Shown one piece after another: positions 54,384 through 62,908 of a DNA stretch of 64,000 nt. The notes under the pieces are model-generated. The model worked only from the letters and a program-made list of their open reading frames with translations. It did not search any database and had not been told where the DNA came from. The stretch comes from Phycicoccus sp. HDW14. Lineage in GTDB: Bacteria > Actinomycetota > Actinomycetes > Actinomycetales > Dermatophilaceae. Made by a program: the position numbers and the translations under genes. Numbering within the stretch: the stretch's first letter is position 1; every line of letters starts with the position of its first letter. The stretch is taken from positions 186,001 through 250,000 of the forward strand of contig NZ_CP049935.1 of assembly GCF_011383005.1 (NCBI RefSeq), in the 5' to 3' direction.

Positions 54384-55103
54384 ATGCCTACCCCCACCAA
54401 GGGTCCCCGTCTCGGAGGCGGCCCGGCTCACGAGCGGCTGATCCTGGCCAACCTCGCGACCTCGCTCTTCGAGCACGACTCGATCACGACCACCGAGGCC
54501 AAGGCCAAGCGCCTGCGCCCGCTGGCCGAGCGCATGGTGACCTTCGCCAAGCGCGGTGACCTCTCGGCCCGTCGCCGGGTCATGACGGTCGTCCGCGACA
54601 AGGGCGTCGTCCACCGCCTCTTCGTCGAGATCGCGCCCGACATGGCCGAGCGCAACGGCGGCTACACCCGCATCACGAAGATCGGTGCGCGCAAGGGCGA
54701 CAACGCCCCCATGGCGGTCATCGAGCTCGTCCGCGAGCCCGTCGCCAAGAAGGCCACCGTCAAGGAGGCCGAGGCGGCCACCAAGCGTTCGGCCAAGGAC
54801 CGGAAGGCCGCCGAGGCCGAGGTCGAGGCGGCTCCCGTCGAGGACACCACCGAGGACACCACCGAGGAGACCGCGGCCGTCGAGCTGCCCGAGGGTGCCG
54901 TCGCCGCGACCGAGGACGGCTCGGCCCCCGAGGGCTACACCGTCAAGGGCAACGCCGACTCCGGCAAGTACCACGTCGAGGGTTCGCAGTGGTACGACCA
55001 GACGGTCGCCGAGTTCTGGTTCGAGAGCGCGGAGGCCGCCGAGGCCGCCGGCTTCGAGCCGGCCGGTGGCGCCGAGAAGCAGCAGGTCGAGGACGAGGCC
55101 TGA
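54384..55103 (+). CDS. rplQ: 50S ribosomal protein L17 with an added C-terminal domain
   Basis: Residues 1 to about 120 are normal L17 ([20 protein letters not shown]), a tunnel-exit protein. The chain continues to residue 239: an acidic Glu/Ala/Thr linker, then a compact domain at about 168-228 ([30 protein letters not shown]) and a short acidic tail. The compact domain is the same as that on L4 of this genome. Long C-terminal tails on L17 are known in actinobacteria; the paired domain on L4 is the unusual point. A clear AAGGAG site precedes the ATG. Confidence 0.95.
   Translation: MPTPTKGPRLGGGPAHERLILANLATSLFEHDSITTTEAKAKRLRPLAERMVTFAKRGDLSARRRVMTVVRDKGVVHRLFVEIAPDMAERNGGYTRITKIGARKGDNAPMAVIELVREPVAKKATVKEAEAATKRSAKDRKAAEAEVEAAPVEDTTEDTTEETAAVELPEGAVAATEDGSAPEGYTVKGNADSGKYHVEGSQWYDQTVAEFWFESAEAAEAAGFEPAGGAEKQQVEDEA
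54885..55068 (+). repeat. L17 copy of the 61-residue domain shared with L4
   Basis: Encodes L17 residues 168-228. It matches the L4 copy (33208-33390) at 47 of 61 residues by eye, with no gaps. Confidence 0.9.
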
Positions 55104-55127
55104 GCCTCGCCCCACCGGATGCCGGTG

Positions 55128-55158
55128 ACGGCCCCTCCCGCTCGCGGGAGGGGGCCGT
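55128..55158 (+). terminator. Terminator after rplQ
   Basis: GC-rich hairpin (55128-55140 with 55145-55158) with one bulged base, 24 bases after the rplQ stop. Confidence 0.75.
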
Positions 55159-55242
55159 CCCGCGTCTGACCCGCCGTGGGTGCGGAAGTGGTCGCTGTGG
55201 CAGCCACGTCCGCACTCACTGCGAGGCTGTCCGGGCGCTGGC

Positions 55243-55248
55243 TAGGCT
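55243..55248 (+). promoter_or_regulatory. -10 box of truA, probable leaderless start
   Basis: TAGGCT lies six bases before the truA GTG. No ribosome-binding site is visible. Confidence 0.45.
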
Positions 55249-55254
55249 GGCCGG

Positions 55255-56097
55255 GTGACCGTGCGCCTCCGCCTCGACCTCGGGTACGACGGCACGGACT
55301 TCGCCGGGTGGGCCGCCCAGCCCGGGCTGCGCACGGTCGAGGGGGTGCTCTCCGAGGGCCTCGGGACGGTGCTGCGGGCCGGTGGGCCGGTGCGGCTCAC
55401 GGTGGCCGGGCGCACCGACGCCGGGGTGCACGCCCGCGGCCAGGTGGCGCACGCCGACGTCGACGAGGGCGCCTTCGCGCGACTGCCGGGGCGCTCGGAC
55501 CGCGCTCCGGAGGTGGCCGCGGTGGCCCGGCTGGCCGGGGTGCTGCCGGACGATGTCGTCGTCCGGCGGGTGTCGGTGGCCCCGGAGGGATTCGACGCAA
55601 GGTTCTCGGCGCTGCGGCGTCGCTACCTCTACCGGGTCTGCGACGACCCCGCCGCCCTCGACCCGCTGCGCCGGCGCGACACCGTCGTCGTGCGCGACCG
55701 GCTCGACGCGGAGGCGATGGACGAGGCGGCCGGGCGGCTCGTGGGGCTGCGCGACTTCGCCGCCTTCTGCAAGCGGCGCGAGGGCGCCACCACGGTGCGG
55801 ACGCTGCTCGGCTACTCCTGGCGTCGGGCCGACGACGGCGTCCTCGAGGGCACGGTGGTCGCGGACGCGTTCTGCCACAGCATGGTCCGCGCGCTCGTGG
55901 GGGCGGTCGTGCCGGTGGGGGAGGGGCGGGAGCCGGCCGGGTGGCCCGAGGAGGTCCTGACGGCCGGTGTGCGTGACCCGCGCGTCAAGGTGATGCCGGC
56001 GCACGGGCTCTCCCTCGAGGAGGTCGTCTACCCCGATGACCACGCGCTCGCGTCCCGCGCCGAGGAGGCCCGCGCCACCCGGACCCTCCCGGGCTGA
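55255..56097 (+). CDS. truA: tRNA pseudouridine(38-40) synthase TruA
   Basis: Isomerises uridines 38-40 in the tRNA anticodon arm. The 280-residue product has the catalytic motif GRTDAGVHA with Asp55, and later FDARFSALRRRYLYR and FCHSMVRALVGAVVPVG. GTG 55255 is chosen because the reading frame begins with the family start VRLRLDLGYDGTDFAGWA; GTG 55261 is possible. truA follows rplQ in many bacteria. Confidence 0.95.
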   Translation: MTVRLRLDLGYDGTDFAGWAAQPGLRTVEGVLSEGLGTVLRAGGPVRLTVAGRTDAGVHARGQVAHADVDEGAFARLPGRSDRAPEVAAVARLAGVLPDDVVVRRVSVAPEGFDARFSALRRRYLYRVCDDPAALDPLRRRDTVVVRDRLDAEAMDEAAGRLVGLRDFAAFCKRREGATTVRTLLGYSWRRADDGVLEGTVVADAFCHSMVRALVGAVVPVGEGREPAGWPEEVLTAGVRDPRVKVMPAHGLSLEEVVYPDDHALASRAEEARATRTLPG

Positions 56098-56109
56098 GCG
56101 CGCACCGCC

Positions 56110-56115
56110 TACGGT
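56110..56115 (+). promoter_or_regulatory. -10 box, probable leaderless start
   Basis: TACGGT lies six bases before the ATG at 56122, the same spacing as at 22132 and 55243. Confidence 0.4.
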
Positions 56116-56121
56116 GGGGCG

Positions 56122-56520
56122 ATGGCCCATCCCGCCCGGTTCGACGACGACGACCCGATCCTGGCGCGCGTGCGCGGCATCGCCCTGGCCCTGCCCGGCG
56201 CCGCCGAGAAGATCAGCCACGGCCGACCGACCTTCTTCTCCCAGAAGGTCTTCGCGATCTTCGGTGGGGTCGTCAAGGGCGACCACGGGTCCGACGCCCT
56301 GCGGCAGTCGCTCGTCTTCCTTCCCGAGGCCGACGAACGGCCGGCCCTCCTCGAGGACCCGCGCGTCGTCGTCCCCGGCTACGAGGGCGCCTACGGCTGG
56401 CTCGCCCTCGACCTGCGCGGCGACGTCGACTGGGACGAGGTCGCCGAGCTCGTCGAGTCCTCCTACCGCGCGACCGCCCCCGCCCGGCTCGTCGCCGAGC
56501 TCGACTCCCGCGACGACTGA
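56122..56520 (+). CDS. MmcQ/YjbR-family protein
   Basis: A 132-residue protein of the YjbR/MmcQ (CyaY-like fold) group, thought to bind DNA or act as small regulators; the role is not established. Visible features are ALPGAAEKISHGRPTFF near the start, FAIFGGVVKGDH, and a final WDEVAELVESSYRATAPARL helix. It appears to have its own promoter. A palindrome follows 49 bases downstream. Confidence 0.75.
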   Translation: MAHPARFDDDDPILARVRGIALALPGAAEKISHGRPTFFSQKVFAIFGGVVKGDHGSDALRQSLVFLPEADERPALLEDPRVVVPGYEGAYGWLALDLRGDVDWDEVAELVESSYRATAPARLVAELDSRDD

Positions 56521-56569
56521 CCTCCACACCCCGACCCAGGGCCCGACCTCGACCTCCTGACCCCGACTG

Positions 56570-56630
56570 ATTGCCCGAAACCCACCTCGACCGGCCCCGT
56601 GGACGGCCCGGAAGGTGGGTTCTGCGCAAT
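56570..56630. repeat. Palindromic element 3 (imperfect inverted repeat)
   Basis: 18-base arms (56570-56587 and 56613-56630) match at 15 positions, with the inner AACCCACCT/AGGTGGGTT perfect. It lies between the YjbR-like gene and the ABC-F gene. The arm sequence differs from elements 1 and 2. Confidence 0.75.
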
Positions 56631-56674
56631 AAGTGGGTGAAGTGGCGGCGGGGAATCCGGGAGGATGGTCGCTC

Positions 56675-58369
56675 GTGGGACACCTCGACATCGGCGCCGT
56701 CGGCTACTCGCTGCCCGACGGGCGCCCGCTGCTGCGCGAGGTGAACCTGCGCGTCGGTGACGGCGCCAAGACCGCGCTCATCGGCCCGAACGGCACCGGC
56801 AAGACGACGCTGCTGCGCATCCTCGCCGGCGACCTCACCGGCCACGAGGGGGCAGTGACCCGCAGCGGCGGCCTCGGGGTGATGCGCCAGTTCATCGGGA
56901 AGGTCCGCGACGACACGACCGTGCGCGACCTGCTCGTCTCGGTCGCCCCCGAGCCGGTGCGCCTGGCGGCCGAGGCGGTCGACCGCACCGAGCTGGCGAT
57001 GATGGAGCGCGAGTCCGAGCAGGACCAGCTCGACTACGCGCAGGCCCTCGCCGACTGGGGCGACGTCGGCGGCTACGAGTGGGAGACCCTCTGGGACGTC
57101 TGCACGGTCGCGGCGATCGGCGTCCCCTTCGAGCAGGCGCAGTGGCGCAAGGTCTCGACGCTCTCGGGCGGGGAGCAGAAGCGGCTCGTCCTCGAGGCGC
57201 TGCTGCGCGGCCCCGACGAGGTGCTGCTGCTCGACGAGCCCGACAACTACCTCGACGTCCCCGCCAAGCGCTGGCTCGAGGAGCGCCTCGTCGAGTCGCC
57301 CAAGACCGTGCTGTTCGTCAGCCACGACCGCGAGCTGCTCGACCGGGTCGCCACGCGCATCGCGACGCTCGAGCCGGGCACCGCGGGGAACAGCGTGTGG
57401 GTGCACCCGGGCCGGTTCTCGACCTACGAGCAGGCGCGCATCGACCGCAACGACCGGCTCGACGAGCTGCGCCGGCGCTGGGACGAGGAGCACGTCAAGC
57501 TCAAGGAGCTGGTCCTCATGTACCGCCAGAAGGCGGCGTACAACGACGGGCTGGCCTCGCGCCTGCGGGCGGCCGAGACCCGGCTGCGCAAGTTCGTCGA
57601 GGCCGGACCGCCCGAGGCCGTGCCGCTGCGCCAGCAGGTGACGATGAGGCTCACCGGCGGGCGGACGGCCAAGCGAGCCATCGTGACGACCGGCCTCGAG
57701 CTGCGGGTCGACGGGCACCGTCTCGTCGAGCCGTTCGACACCGAGATCTGGTTCGGCGAGCGGGTCGGTGTGCTCGGCAGCAACGGCTCGGGCAAGTCGC
57801 ACTTCCTGCGGCTGCTGGCCGCGGGCGGCAGCGACCCCGACCGCGAGCACCAGCCGGTCGGCGACATCCGTCCGCAGCCGGTCGAGCACGCGGGCCGGGT
57901 CGTCCTCGGCTCGCGGGTGCGCCCGGGCTGGTTCGCCCAGACCCACGACCACGCCTCGCTGCACGGGCGCACGCTCCTGGAGATCCTGCACCGGGGCGAC
58001 GAGCACCGGGCCGGGATGCCGCGCGACCTCGCCGCCCGGGCCCTCGACCGCTACGGCCTCGCGCGGGCCTCCGAGCAGACCTTCGACTCGCTCTCGGGCG
58101 GCCAGCAGGCGCGGCTGCAGATCCTCCTCCTGGAGCTCTCGGGGGCGACCCTGCTGCTGCTCGACGAGCCGACCGACAACCTCGACCTGCACTCGGCCGA
58201 GGCGCTCGAGGACGCGCTCGCCGCCTTCGAGGGCACGGTGGTCGCCGTGACCCACGACCGCTGGTTCGCCCGCGGCCTCGACCGGTTCCTCGTCTTCCGC
58301 GCAGACGGTACGGTGGCGGCCACCGACGAGCCGGTCTGGGACGAGGGCCGGGTCCGTCGCCCGAGATGA
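56675..58369 (+). CDS. ABC-F family ATPase
   Basis: A soluble twin-ATPase protein of the ABC-F group, which act on ribosomes rather than as transporters. The first domain has P-loop GPNGTGKTT (37-45), LSGGEQKR and VLLLDEPDNYLD; the second has GSNGSGKSH, LSGGQQAR and LLLLDEPTDNLD. A charged helical linker (DELRRRWDEEHVKLKELVLM) joins them. There are no membrane helices. GTG 56675 is chosen, with GGGAGGA upstream. 564 residues. A housekeeping EttA-like role or antibiotic protection cannot be separated on sequence alone. Its stop overlaps an ATG of the next gene. Confidence 0.88.
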   Translation: MGHLDIGAVGYSLPDGRPLLREVNLRVGDGAKTALIGPNGTGKTTLLRILAGDLTGHEGAVTRSGGLGVMRQFIGKVRDDTTVRDLLVSVAPEPVRLAAEAVDRTELAMMERESEQDQLDYAQALADWGDVGGYEWETLWDVCTVAAIGVPFEQAQWRKVSTLSGGEQKRLVLEALLRGPDEVLLLDEPDNYLDVPAKRWLEERLVESPKTVLFVSHDRELLDRVATRIATLEPGTAGNSVWVHPGRFSTYEQARIDRNDRLDELRRRWDEEHVKLKELVLMYRQKAAYNDGLASRLRAAETRLRKFVEAGPPEAVPLRQQVTMRLTGGRTAKRAIVTTGLELRVDGHRLVEPFDTEIWFGERVGVLGSNGSGKSHFLRLLAAGGSDPDREHQPVGDIRPQPVEHAGRVVLGSRVRPGWFAQTHDHASLHGRTLLEILHRGDEHRAGMPRDLAARALDRYGLARASEQTFDSLSGGQQARLQILLLELSGATLLLLDEPTDNLDLHSAEALEDALAAFEGTVVAVTHDRWFARGLDRFLVFRADGTVAATDEPVWDEGRVRRPR

Positions 58370-58380
58370 GCGAGGACGAC

Positions 58381-58953
58381 ATGGCCCCATCCACACCTGC
58401 CGAGCGGCACCGCGAGATCGCGGCGGTCTTCGCCGACCGCGTGCGCGGCACCACCGACTGGGACGTGCCGGCGCCCGTGGAGGGCTGGGACGCGCGCGGC
58501 GTCGTCGAGCACCTGACCACGTGGTACCCCGCCTTCCTCGCCGGCTCGGGGGTCGACTTCCCGCCGCAGCCGAGCGCCGCCGACGACCCGGTCGCGGCCT
58601 GGGACGGGCACACCGCGGCCGTCCAGGCCCTCCTCGACGACCCGGCCGTCGCCGACGCACCCATCGACAACCCGCACATCGGGTCGATGACGCTGGCGCA
58701 GGCGACCGACATGATCTACACGACCGACGTCTTCCTGCACACCTGGGACCTCGCCCGGGCCACCGGCCAGGACGACCGGATGGACCCGCAGGTCTGCGCG
58801 GGCCTCGTCGAGGGGATGGCCGGGGTCGAGGACGCCATGCGCTCCTCCGGCCAGTACGGTCCGCGGGTGCCCGTTCCCGACGATGCCGACCCCCAGACCC
58901 GGCTGCTCGGGTTCATCGGCCGCGACCCGTCCTGGACGCCGCCCGCAGGGTAA
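58381..58953 (+). CDS. DinB-like maleylpyruvate-isomerase-fold protein (TIGR03086-type)
   Basis: A 190-residue protein of the mycothiol-dependent or DinB-like four-helix family common in actinobacteria. Typical segments are VEGWDARGVVEHLTTWYPAF near the start and TTDVFLHTWDLARATGQDDRMD, which carry the histidines expected to bind a metal. The true substrate is unknown. ATG 58381 has GAGCGAGG upstream; ATG 58366 in frame overlaps the ABC-F stop and is an alternative. It is probably cotranscribed with the ABC-F gene. Confidence 0.75.
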   Translation: MAPSTPAERHREIAAVFADRVRGTTDWDVPAPVEGWDARGVVEHLTTWYPAFLAGSGVDFPPQPSAADDPVAAWDGHTAAVQALLDDPAVADAPIDNPHIGSMTLAQATDMIYTTDVFLHTWDLARATGQDDRMDPQVCAGLVEGMAGVEDAMRSSGQYGPRVPVPDDADPQTRLLGFIGRDPSWTPPAG

Positions 58954-58985
58954 AGAGTTCGTCAGTTGTCGGCACCGGGGGTTCA

Positions 58986-59010
58986 TGTAAAGCGTTTTCG
59001 CACCTAGGTT
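58986..59010 (+). promoter_or_regulatory. CRE/LacI-type operator and -10 box before the amylase gene
   Basis: TGTAAAGCGTTTTCGCA (58986-59002) resembles the catabolite or LacI-family operator core AANCGNT and is unusually AT-rich for this genome. It is followed by TAGGTT (59005-59010), a likely -10. A repressor bound here would block the promoter. Confidence 0.5.
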
Positions 59011-59069
59011 GCGAGGCGCACGACCCGAGCCGGCCGGCGCCCCGCGTCGACACACCCCGAGGAGCACCG

Positions 59070-62000
59070 ATGCTTCGTCCCCGTCGACGCCTGACCGCCC
59101 TCGCCGCCGGAGCCGCCCTCGTGGCCGCCCCGCTCGTCGCGACCGCCACCCCCGCGGCGGCCGCCACCGCCGCGGTCGCGCTGGTGGGCAGCCTGCAGTC
59201 CGAGCTCGGGTGCGCCGCCGACTGGGACCCAGCGTGCGACGCCACCGAGCTGGTCCAGGAGGGCGACACCGCCCGGTGGAGCGCCACCTTCCGCGTCCCG
59301 GCGGGCAGCTACGACCTCAAGGTCGCCCTCGACGACTCGTGGGACGTCAACTACGGGGCCGGCGGCAAGCTCAACGGCGCGAACATCCCGCTGGTGCTCC
59401 AGGGACCGGCGGCCCTGCGGTTCGCCTACGACGACGGCACCCACGCGCTGACCATCACGCCCGTGCGGCTCGCCGGGGGCACGACCGGGTCCGACCGACG
59501 CCTCGCCGAGGACTCGCTGCGCTCGAGCCTGACGCGGGAGCGGTTCTACTTCGTCATGGCCGACCGGTTCGCCAACGGCTCGCGCGCCAACGACACCGGG
59601 GGCCTGACGGGCGGGCCGCTCACCACCGGCCTCGACCCCACGAACAAGGGCTTCTACCACGGGGGTGACCTCAAGGGCCTGACGAGCAAGCTCGACTACA
59701 TCAAGGGCATGGGCACGACCGCCATCTGGCTGACGCCGAGCTTCACGAACAAGCCGGTGCAGGGCAAGCCGGGGGAGGAGAGCGCCGGCTACCACGGGTA
59801 CTGGATCACCGACTTCACGAAGGTCGACCCGCACCTCGGCACCAACGCGGAGATGAAGGCGCTCATCGACGCCGCCCACAAGAAGGGCATGAAGGTCTTC
59901 TTCGACATCATCACGAACCACACCGCGGACGTCATCGACTACAAGGAGGGGCTCTACACCTACCGCACCAAGGCGAAGTACCCGTACAAGGACGCGAGCG
60001 GGAAGCCCTTCGACGACCGCGAGCACGTCAACGCCGCCTTCCCGCCGCTCGACGCGGGGGTCTCCTTCCCCTACACCCCGTTCCTCCACGCCGGTGACGC
60101 GGACGCCAAGACCCCGGCGTGGCTCAACGACGTGACGAAGTACCACAACCGCGGCGACTCGACCTTCGCCGGCGAGTCCTCGACGTACGGCGACTTCTCC
60201 GGCCTCGACGACCTGTTCACCGAGCAGCCCGACGTCGTCAAGGGCATGGGCGACATCTACAAGACGTGGGTCGACTTCGGCATCGACGGCTTCCGCATCG
60301 ACACCGTCAAGCACGTGAACCTCGAGTTCTGGCAGAAGTTCATCCCCGACATCCTCGGGGAGGCCAAGCGGGTCAAGAACAAGGACTTCTTCGCGTTCGG
60401 GGAGGTCTTCGACGGCAACCCGGCCGTGATGTCCGAGTACACGACCGCCGGCAAGCTCCAGGCCACCCTCGACTTCGGGTTCCAGCAGCAGGGCGTCGAC
60501 TTCGCCAAGGGCAAGTCGGCGAAGACCCTCGCCGACTTCTTCGCCAAGGACGACTGGTACACGGACGCCGACAGCAACGCCTACCAGCTGCCGACCTTCC
60601 TCGGGAACCACGACATGGGACGCGTCGCGATGTTCCTCAAGGCTGACGGGCAGAGCGAGGCCGAGCACCTGAAGCGCGTCGAGTTCGCCGACTCGCTGAT
60701 GTACGCCGTGCGCGGCAACCCGGTGACCTACTACGGCGACGAGCAGGGCTTCGTCGGCACCGGCGGCGACCAGCTGGCCCGCGAGGACATGTTCGCGAGC
60801 AAGGTGGCCGTCTACAACGGCGAGGACGTGCTCGGCGGCCCCGAGGGCTCGCGCGACCGCTACTCCACGACGCACCCGATCTACCGCCACCTCGCGGCCC
60901 TCGCCCGCCTGCGCGCCCAGAACCCGGTGCTCGCCGACGGCGCGCAGGTGCAGCGCTACGCCGACGACGGCGCGGGCATCTTCGCGATCTCCCGGGTCGG
61001 GTCGAGCGACCGCGGCGGTGGCCGCGACGACCGGCACGGCTCCTCGAAGCCGCGCGAGTACCTCGTCGCGGCCAACAACAGCACGACGGCGAAGTCGGCG
61101 ACCTTCGACACCTGGACGCCGAACGGCGCCTTCCTGCCGCTGTCCGGCTCGAGCGCCGTCCTGCGCACGAAGGCCGACGGGAAGGTGACGGTCACCGTCC
61201 CGCCGCTCACCGTCGCCGTCTGGAAGGCCACCTCCCCGATCAGCACCCGCGTCGCGGCCCCGACGGTGTCGATGGACCTGGCCCCCGGCTCCGGCGTCCA
61301 CGACCGGGCCGAGGTCTCGGCGAGCGTCGACAGCGGCACGCTGGCCCAGGCCACCTTCTGGTACCGGCCGGTCGGCACGAAGCGCTGGCAGCTGCTGGGC
61401 ACCGACGACAACGCCCCGTACCGGGTCTTCCACGACGTGCGCGGCATCGCCAAGGGCACGCCCCTGGAGTACCGCGTGGTCGTCGAGGACGCCGGGGGCC
61501 GGGTCGCGGCCGCGGGGTCCTGGGCCACCGTCGTGGCACAGCCGTCGGCCACCGTGCCGCAGAACGGCGACCGGGCGGCGACCCAGCCCACCTCGGTGAC
61601 CATCGCCGGCACGCTCGACAGCGAGCTGGGGTGCAGCGCCGACTGGCAGCCCGAGTGCACGAACGCCCAGATGACCCTCGACACCGAGTCCGGCACGTGG
61701 CGCAAGGCGGTCACCCTGCCGGCGGGTCCGTACTCGTACAAGGCCGCGCTCGACGGGTCGTGGACGGAGAACTACGGCGCCGGCGGCGTGCGCGGCGGCG
61801 CGAACATCGACGTCGAGACCACCGACGGCAAGGTCACGTTCTACTACGACCCCACGACGCACTGGGTCACCTCCGACGAGCAGGGCCCGATCGTCGTCGC
61901 GGGCGGTGACTTCCAGTCCGAGCTCGGGTGCGCCGCCGACTGGTCGGCGACGTGCCTGCGACCCTGGCTGCAGGACCCGGACGGTGACGGGATCTTCGCC

Positions 62001-62198
62001 CTCGTGCTCACCGGCATCCCGCCGGGGACCTACCAGTTCAAGATCGCCCAGGACCTGTCCTGGGACGTCAACTACGGCGACGGCGGGGTCCCGAACGGCG
62101 CGAACATGAGCGTCACCGTCCCCGGGGCCGGCGCCCGGACGACGTTCCTCTACGACTCGCGGACCCACGAGACGACGGTGACGAGCGCCGTCGGCTGA
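59070..62198 (+). CDS. Secreted GH13 alpha-amylase/pullulanase-like enzyme with three repeated modules
   Basis: A 1042-residue exported glycoside hydrolase. A signal peptide (about 1-32) is followed by a module of about 100 residues with SELGC, DSWDVNYGAGG and GAN motifs. The GH13 domain then shows DIITNHT, GFRIDTVKH (nucleophile Asp411), FAFGEVF (acid/base Glu445) and LGNHDMG (Asp515). A fibronectin-like region follows near residues 730-830. Two more copies of the first module, each with a Cys pair (SELGCSADWQPEC and SELGCAADWSATC), end the protein. These modules resemble X25-type domains of bacterial pullulanases and probably bind alpha-glucan. The ATG follows GAGGAGC. Alpha-1,4 versus alpha-1,6 specificity is not resolved. 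Confidence 0.9.
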   Translation: MLRPRRRLTALAAGAALVAAPLVATATPAAAATAAVALVGSLQSELGCAADWDPACDATELVQEGDTARWSATFRVPAGSYDLKVALDDSWDVNYGAGGKLNGANIPLVLQGPAALRFAYDDGTHALTITPVRLAGGTTGSDRRLAEDSLRSSLTRERFYFVMADRFANGSRANDTGGLTGGPLTTGLDPTNKGFYHGGDLKGLTSKLDYIKGMGTTAIWLTPSFTNKPVQGKPGEESAGYHGYWITDFTKVDPHLGTNAEMKALIDAAHKKGMKVFFDIITNHTADVIDYKEGLYTYRTKAKYPYKDASGKPFDDREHVNAAFPPLDAGVSFPYTPFLHAGDADAKTPAWLNDVTKYHNRGDSTFAGESSTYGDFSGLDDLFTEQPDVVKGMGDIYKTWVDFGIDGFRIDTVKHVNLEFWQKFIPDILGEAKRVKNKDFFAFGEVFDGNPAVMSEYTTAGKLQATLDFGFQQQGVDFAKGKSAKTLADFFAKDDWYTDADSNAYQLPTFLGNHDMGRVAMFLKADGQSEAEHLKRVEFADSLMYAVRGNPVTYYGDEQGFVGTGGDQLAREDMFASKVAVYNGEDVLGGPEGSRDRYSTTHPIYRHLAALARLRAQNPVLADGAQVQRYADDGAGIFAISRVGSSDRGGGRDDRHGSSKPREYLVAANNSTTAKSATFDTWTPNGAFLPLSGSSAVLRTKADGKVTVTVPPLTVAVWKATSPISTRVAAPTVSMDLAPGSGVHDRAEVSASVDSGTLAQATFWYRPVGTKRWQLLGTDDNAPYRVFHDVRGIAKGTPLEYRVVVEDAGGRVAAAGSWATVVAQPSATVPQNGDRAATQPTSVTIAGTLDSELGCSADWQPECTNAQMTLDTESGTWRKAVTLPAGPYSYKAALDGSWTENYGAGGVRGGANIDVETTDGKVTFYYDPTTHWVTSDEQGPIVVAGGDFQSELGCAADWSATCLRPWLQDPDGDGIFALVLTGIPPGTYQFKIAQDLSWDVNYGDGGVPNGANMSVTVPGAGARTTFLYDSRTHETTVTSAVG

Positions 62199-62241
62199 GG
62201 TCGCGCCGGCGGGTGACGACCGGCCGCGGCGGGTCAGCGGG

Positions 62242-62904
62242 TCAGCGGCCCAGGACCACGTCGGCGCCGTCGAGGCGCACGGCGAAGCCCGCGGGCGTCA
62301 CGCGCACCTCGCGCAGCACCATGCCCTCCGGCACGGCGGGCACGTCCTGCCGGAGGGTGACCAGGCCGCGGGCGACGGCGCTCGCCGCGGCGTCGACGAA
62401 CGACGGGCCACCGAGCTCGACGGTCTCGGGCTCGATGAGGAGGCCGCCGCCGTCGGCCACCACGCGGCCGGTCGCGCGCACGGTGACGTCGCGGCCGAGG
62501 ACCGTCGCGGTGCGCTCGACGCCCGCCAGCCCTCCGGCCGCCGGGAAGAGGCGCACGCCCGCGCCCACCTGGGCGGCGACGACGTCGAAGGGAAGGGTCG
62601 CCGTGAGGTCGAGGCGCTGGGCCCGCAGCCCGGCCGGGCCGAACCGCACGCCGGTGCCGCTCGCCCGGACGTCGGCGAGCGACCCCTCCTGCGCGAGCAC
62701 GTCCTTGCTGTCGAGCGCGACGGTGCCCAGCCAGGTCTCGTCGGCGGCGAGGTCGGCCGGCCGCGACGGCGCCGTGGTGGGTCGTGGGGAGGCGGGGGCC
62801 GCGGTCGTGGGGTCGACGCCCGAGCCCAGGGAGAGCAGGAGGGCGCCCGCGCCGAGGGCGAGGACGACGAGGGTGGTCAGGACGCCGAGGAGGAAGCGCT
62901 TCAC
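62242..62904 (-). CDS. LmeA-like phospholipid-binding protein (DUF2993)
   Basis: A 220-residue protein with one N-terminal membrane or signal helix (LLGVLTTLVVLALGAGALLL), a Pro/Thr-rich linker and a DUF2993 domain. In mycobacteria LmeA takes part in lipomannan elongation and binds phospholipids. The family match rests on the pattern of strands such as VRFGPAGLRAQRLDLTATLPF and the terminal VRVTPAGFAVRLDGADV. It converges on the amylase gene, 43 bases apart, and overlaps the start of no known gene; its start overlaps the end region of the MftD-like gene by spacing only (four bases apart). Confidence 0.72.
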   Translation of the reverse strand: MKRFLLGVLTTLVVLALGAGALLLSLGSGVDPTTAAPASPRPTTAPSRPADLAADETWLGTVALDSKDVLAQEGSLADVRASGTGVRFGPAGLRAQRLDLTATLPFDVVAAQVGAGVRLFPAAGGLAGVERTATVLGRDVTVRATGRVVADGGGLLIEPETVELGGPSFVDAAASAVARGLVTLRQDVPAVPEGMVLREVRVTPAGFAVRLDGADVVLGR

Positions 62905-62908
62905 CCGG

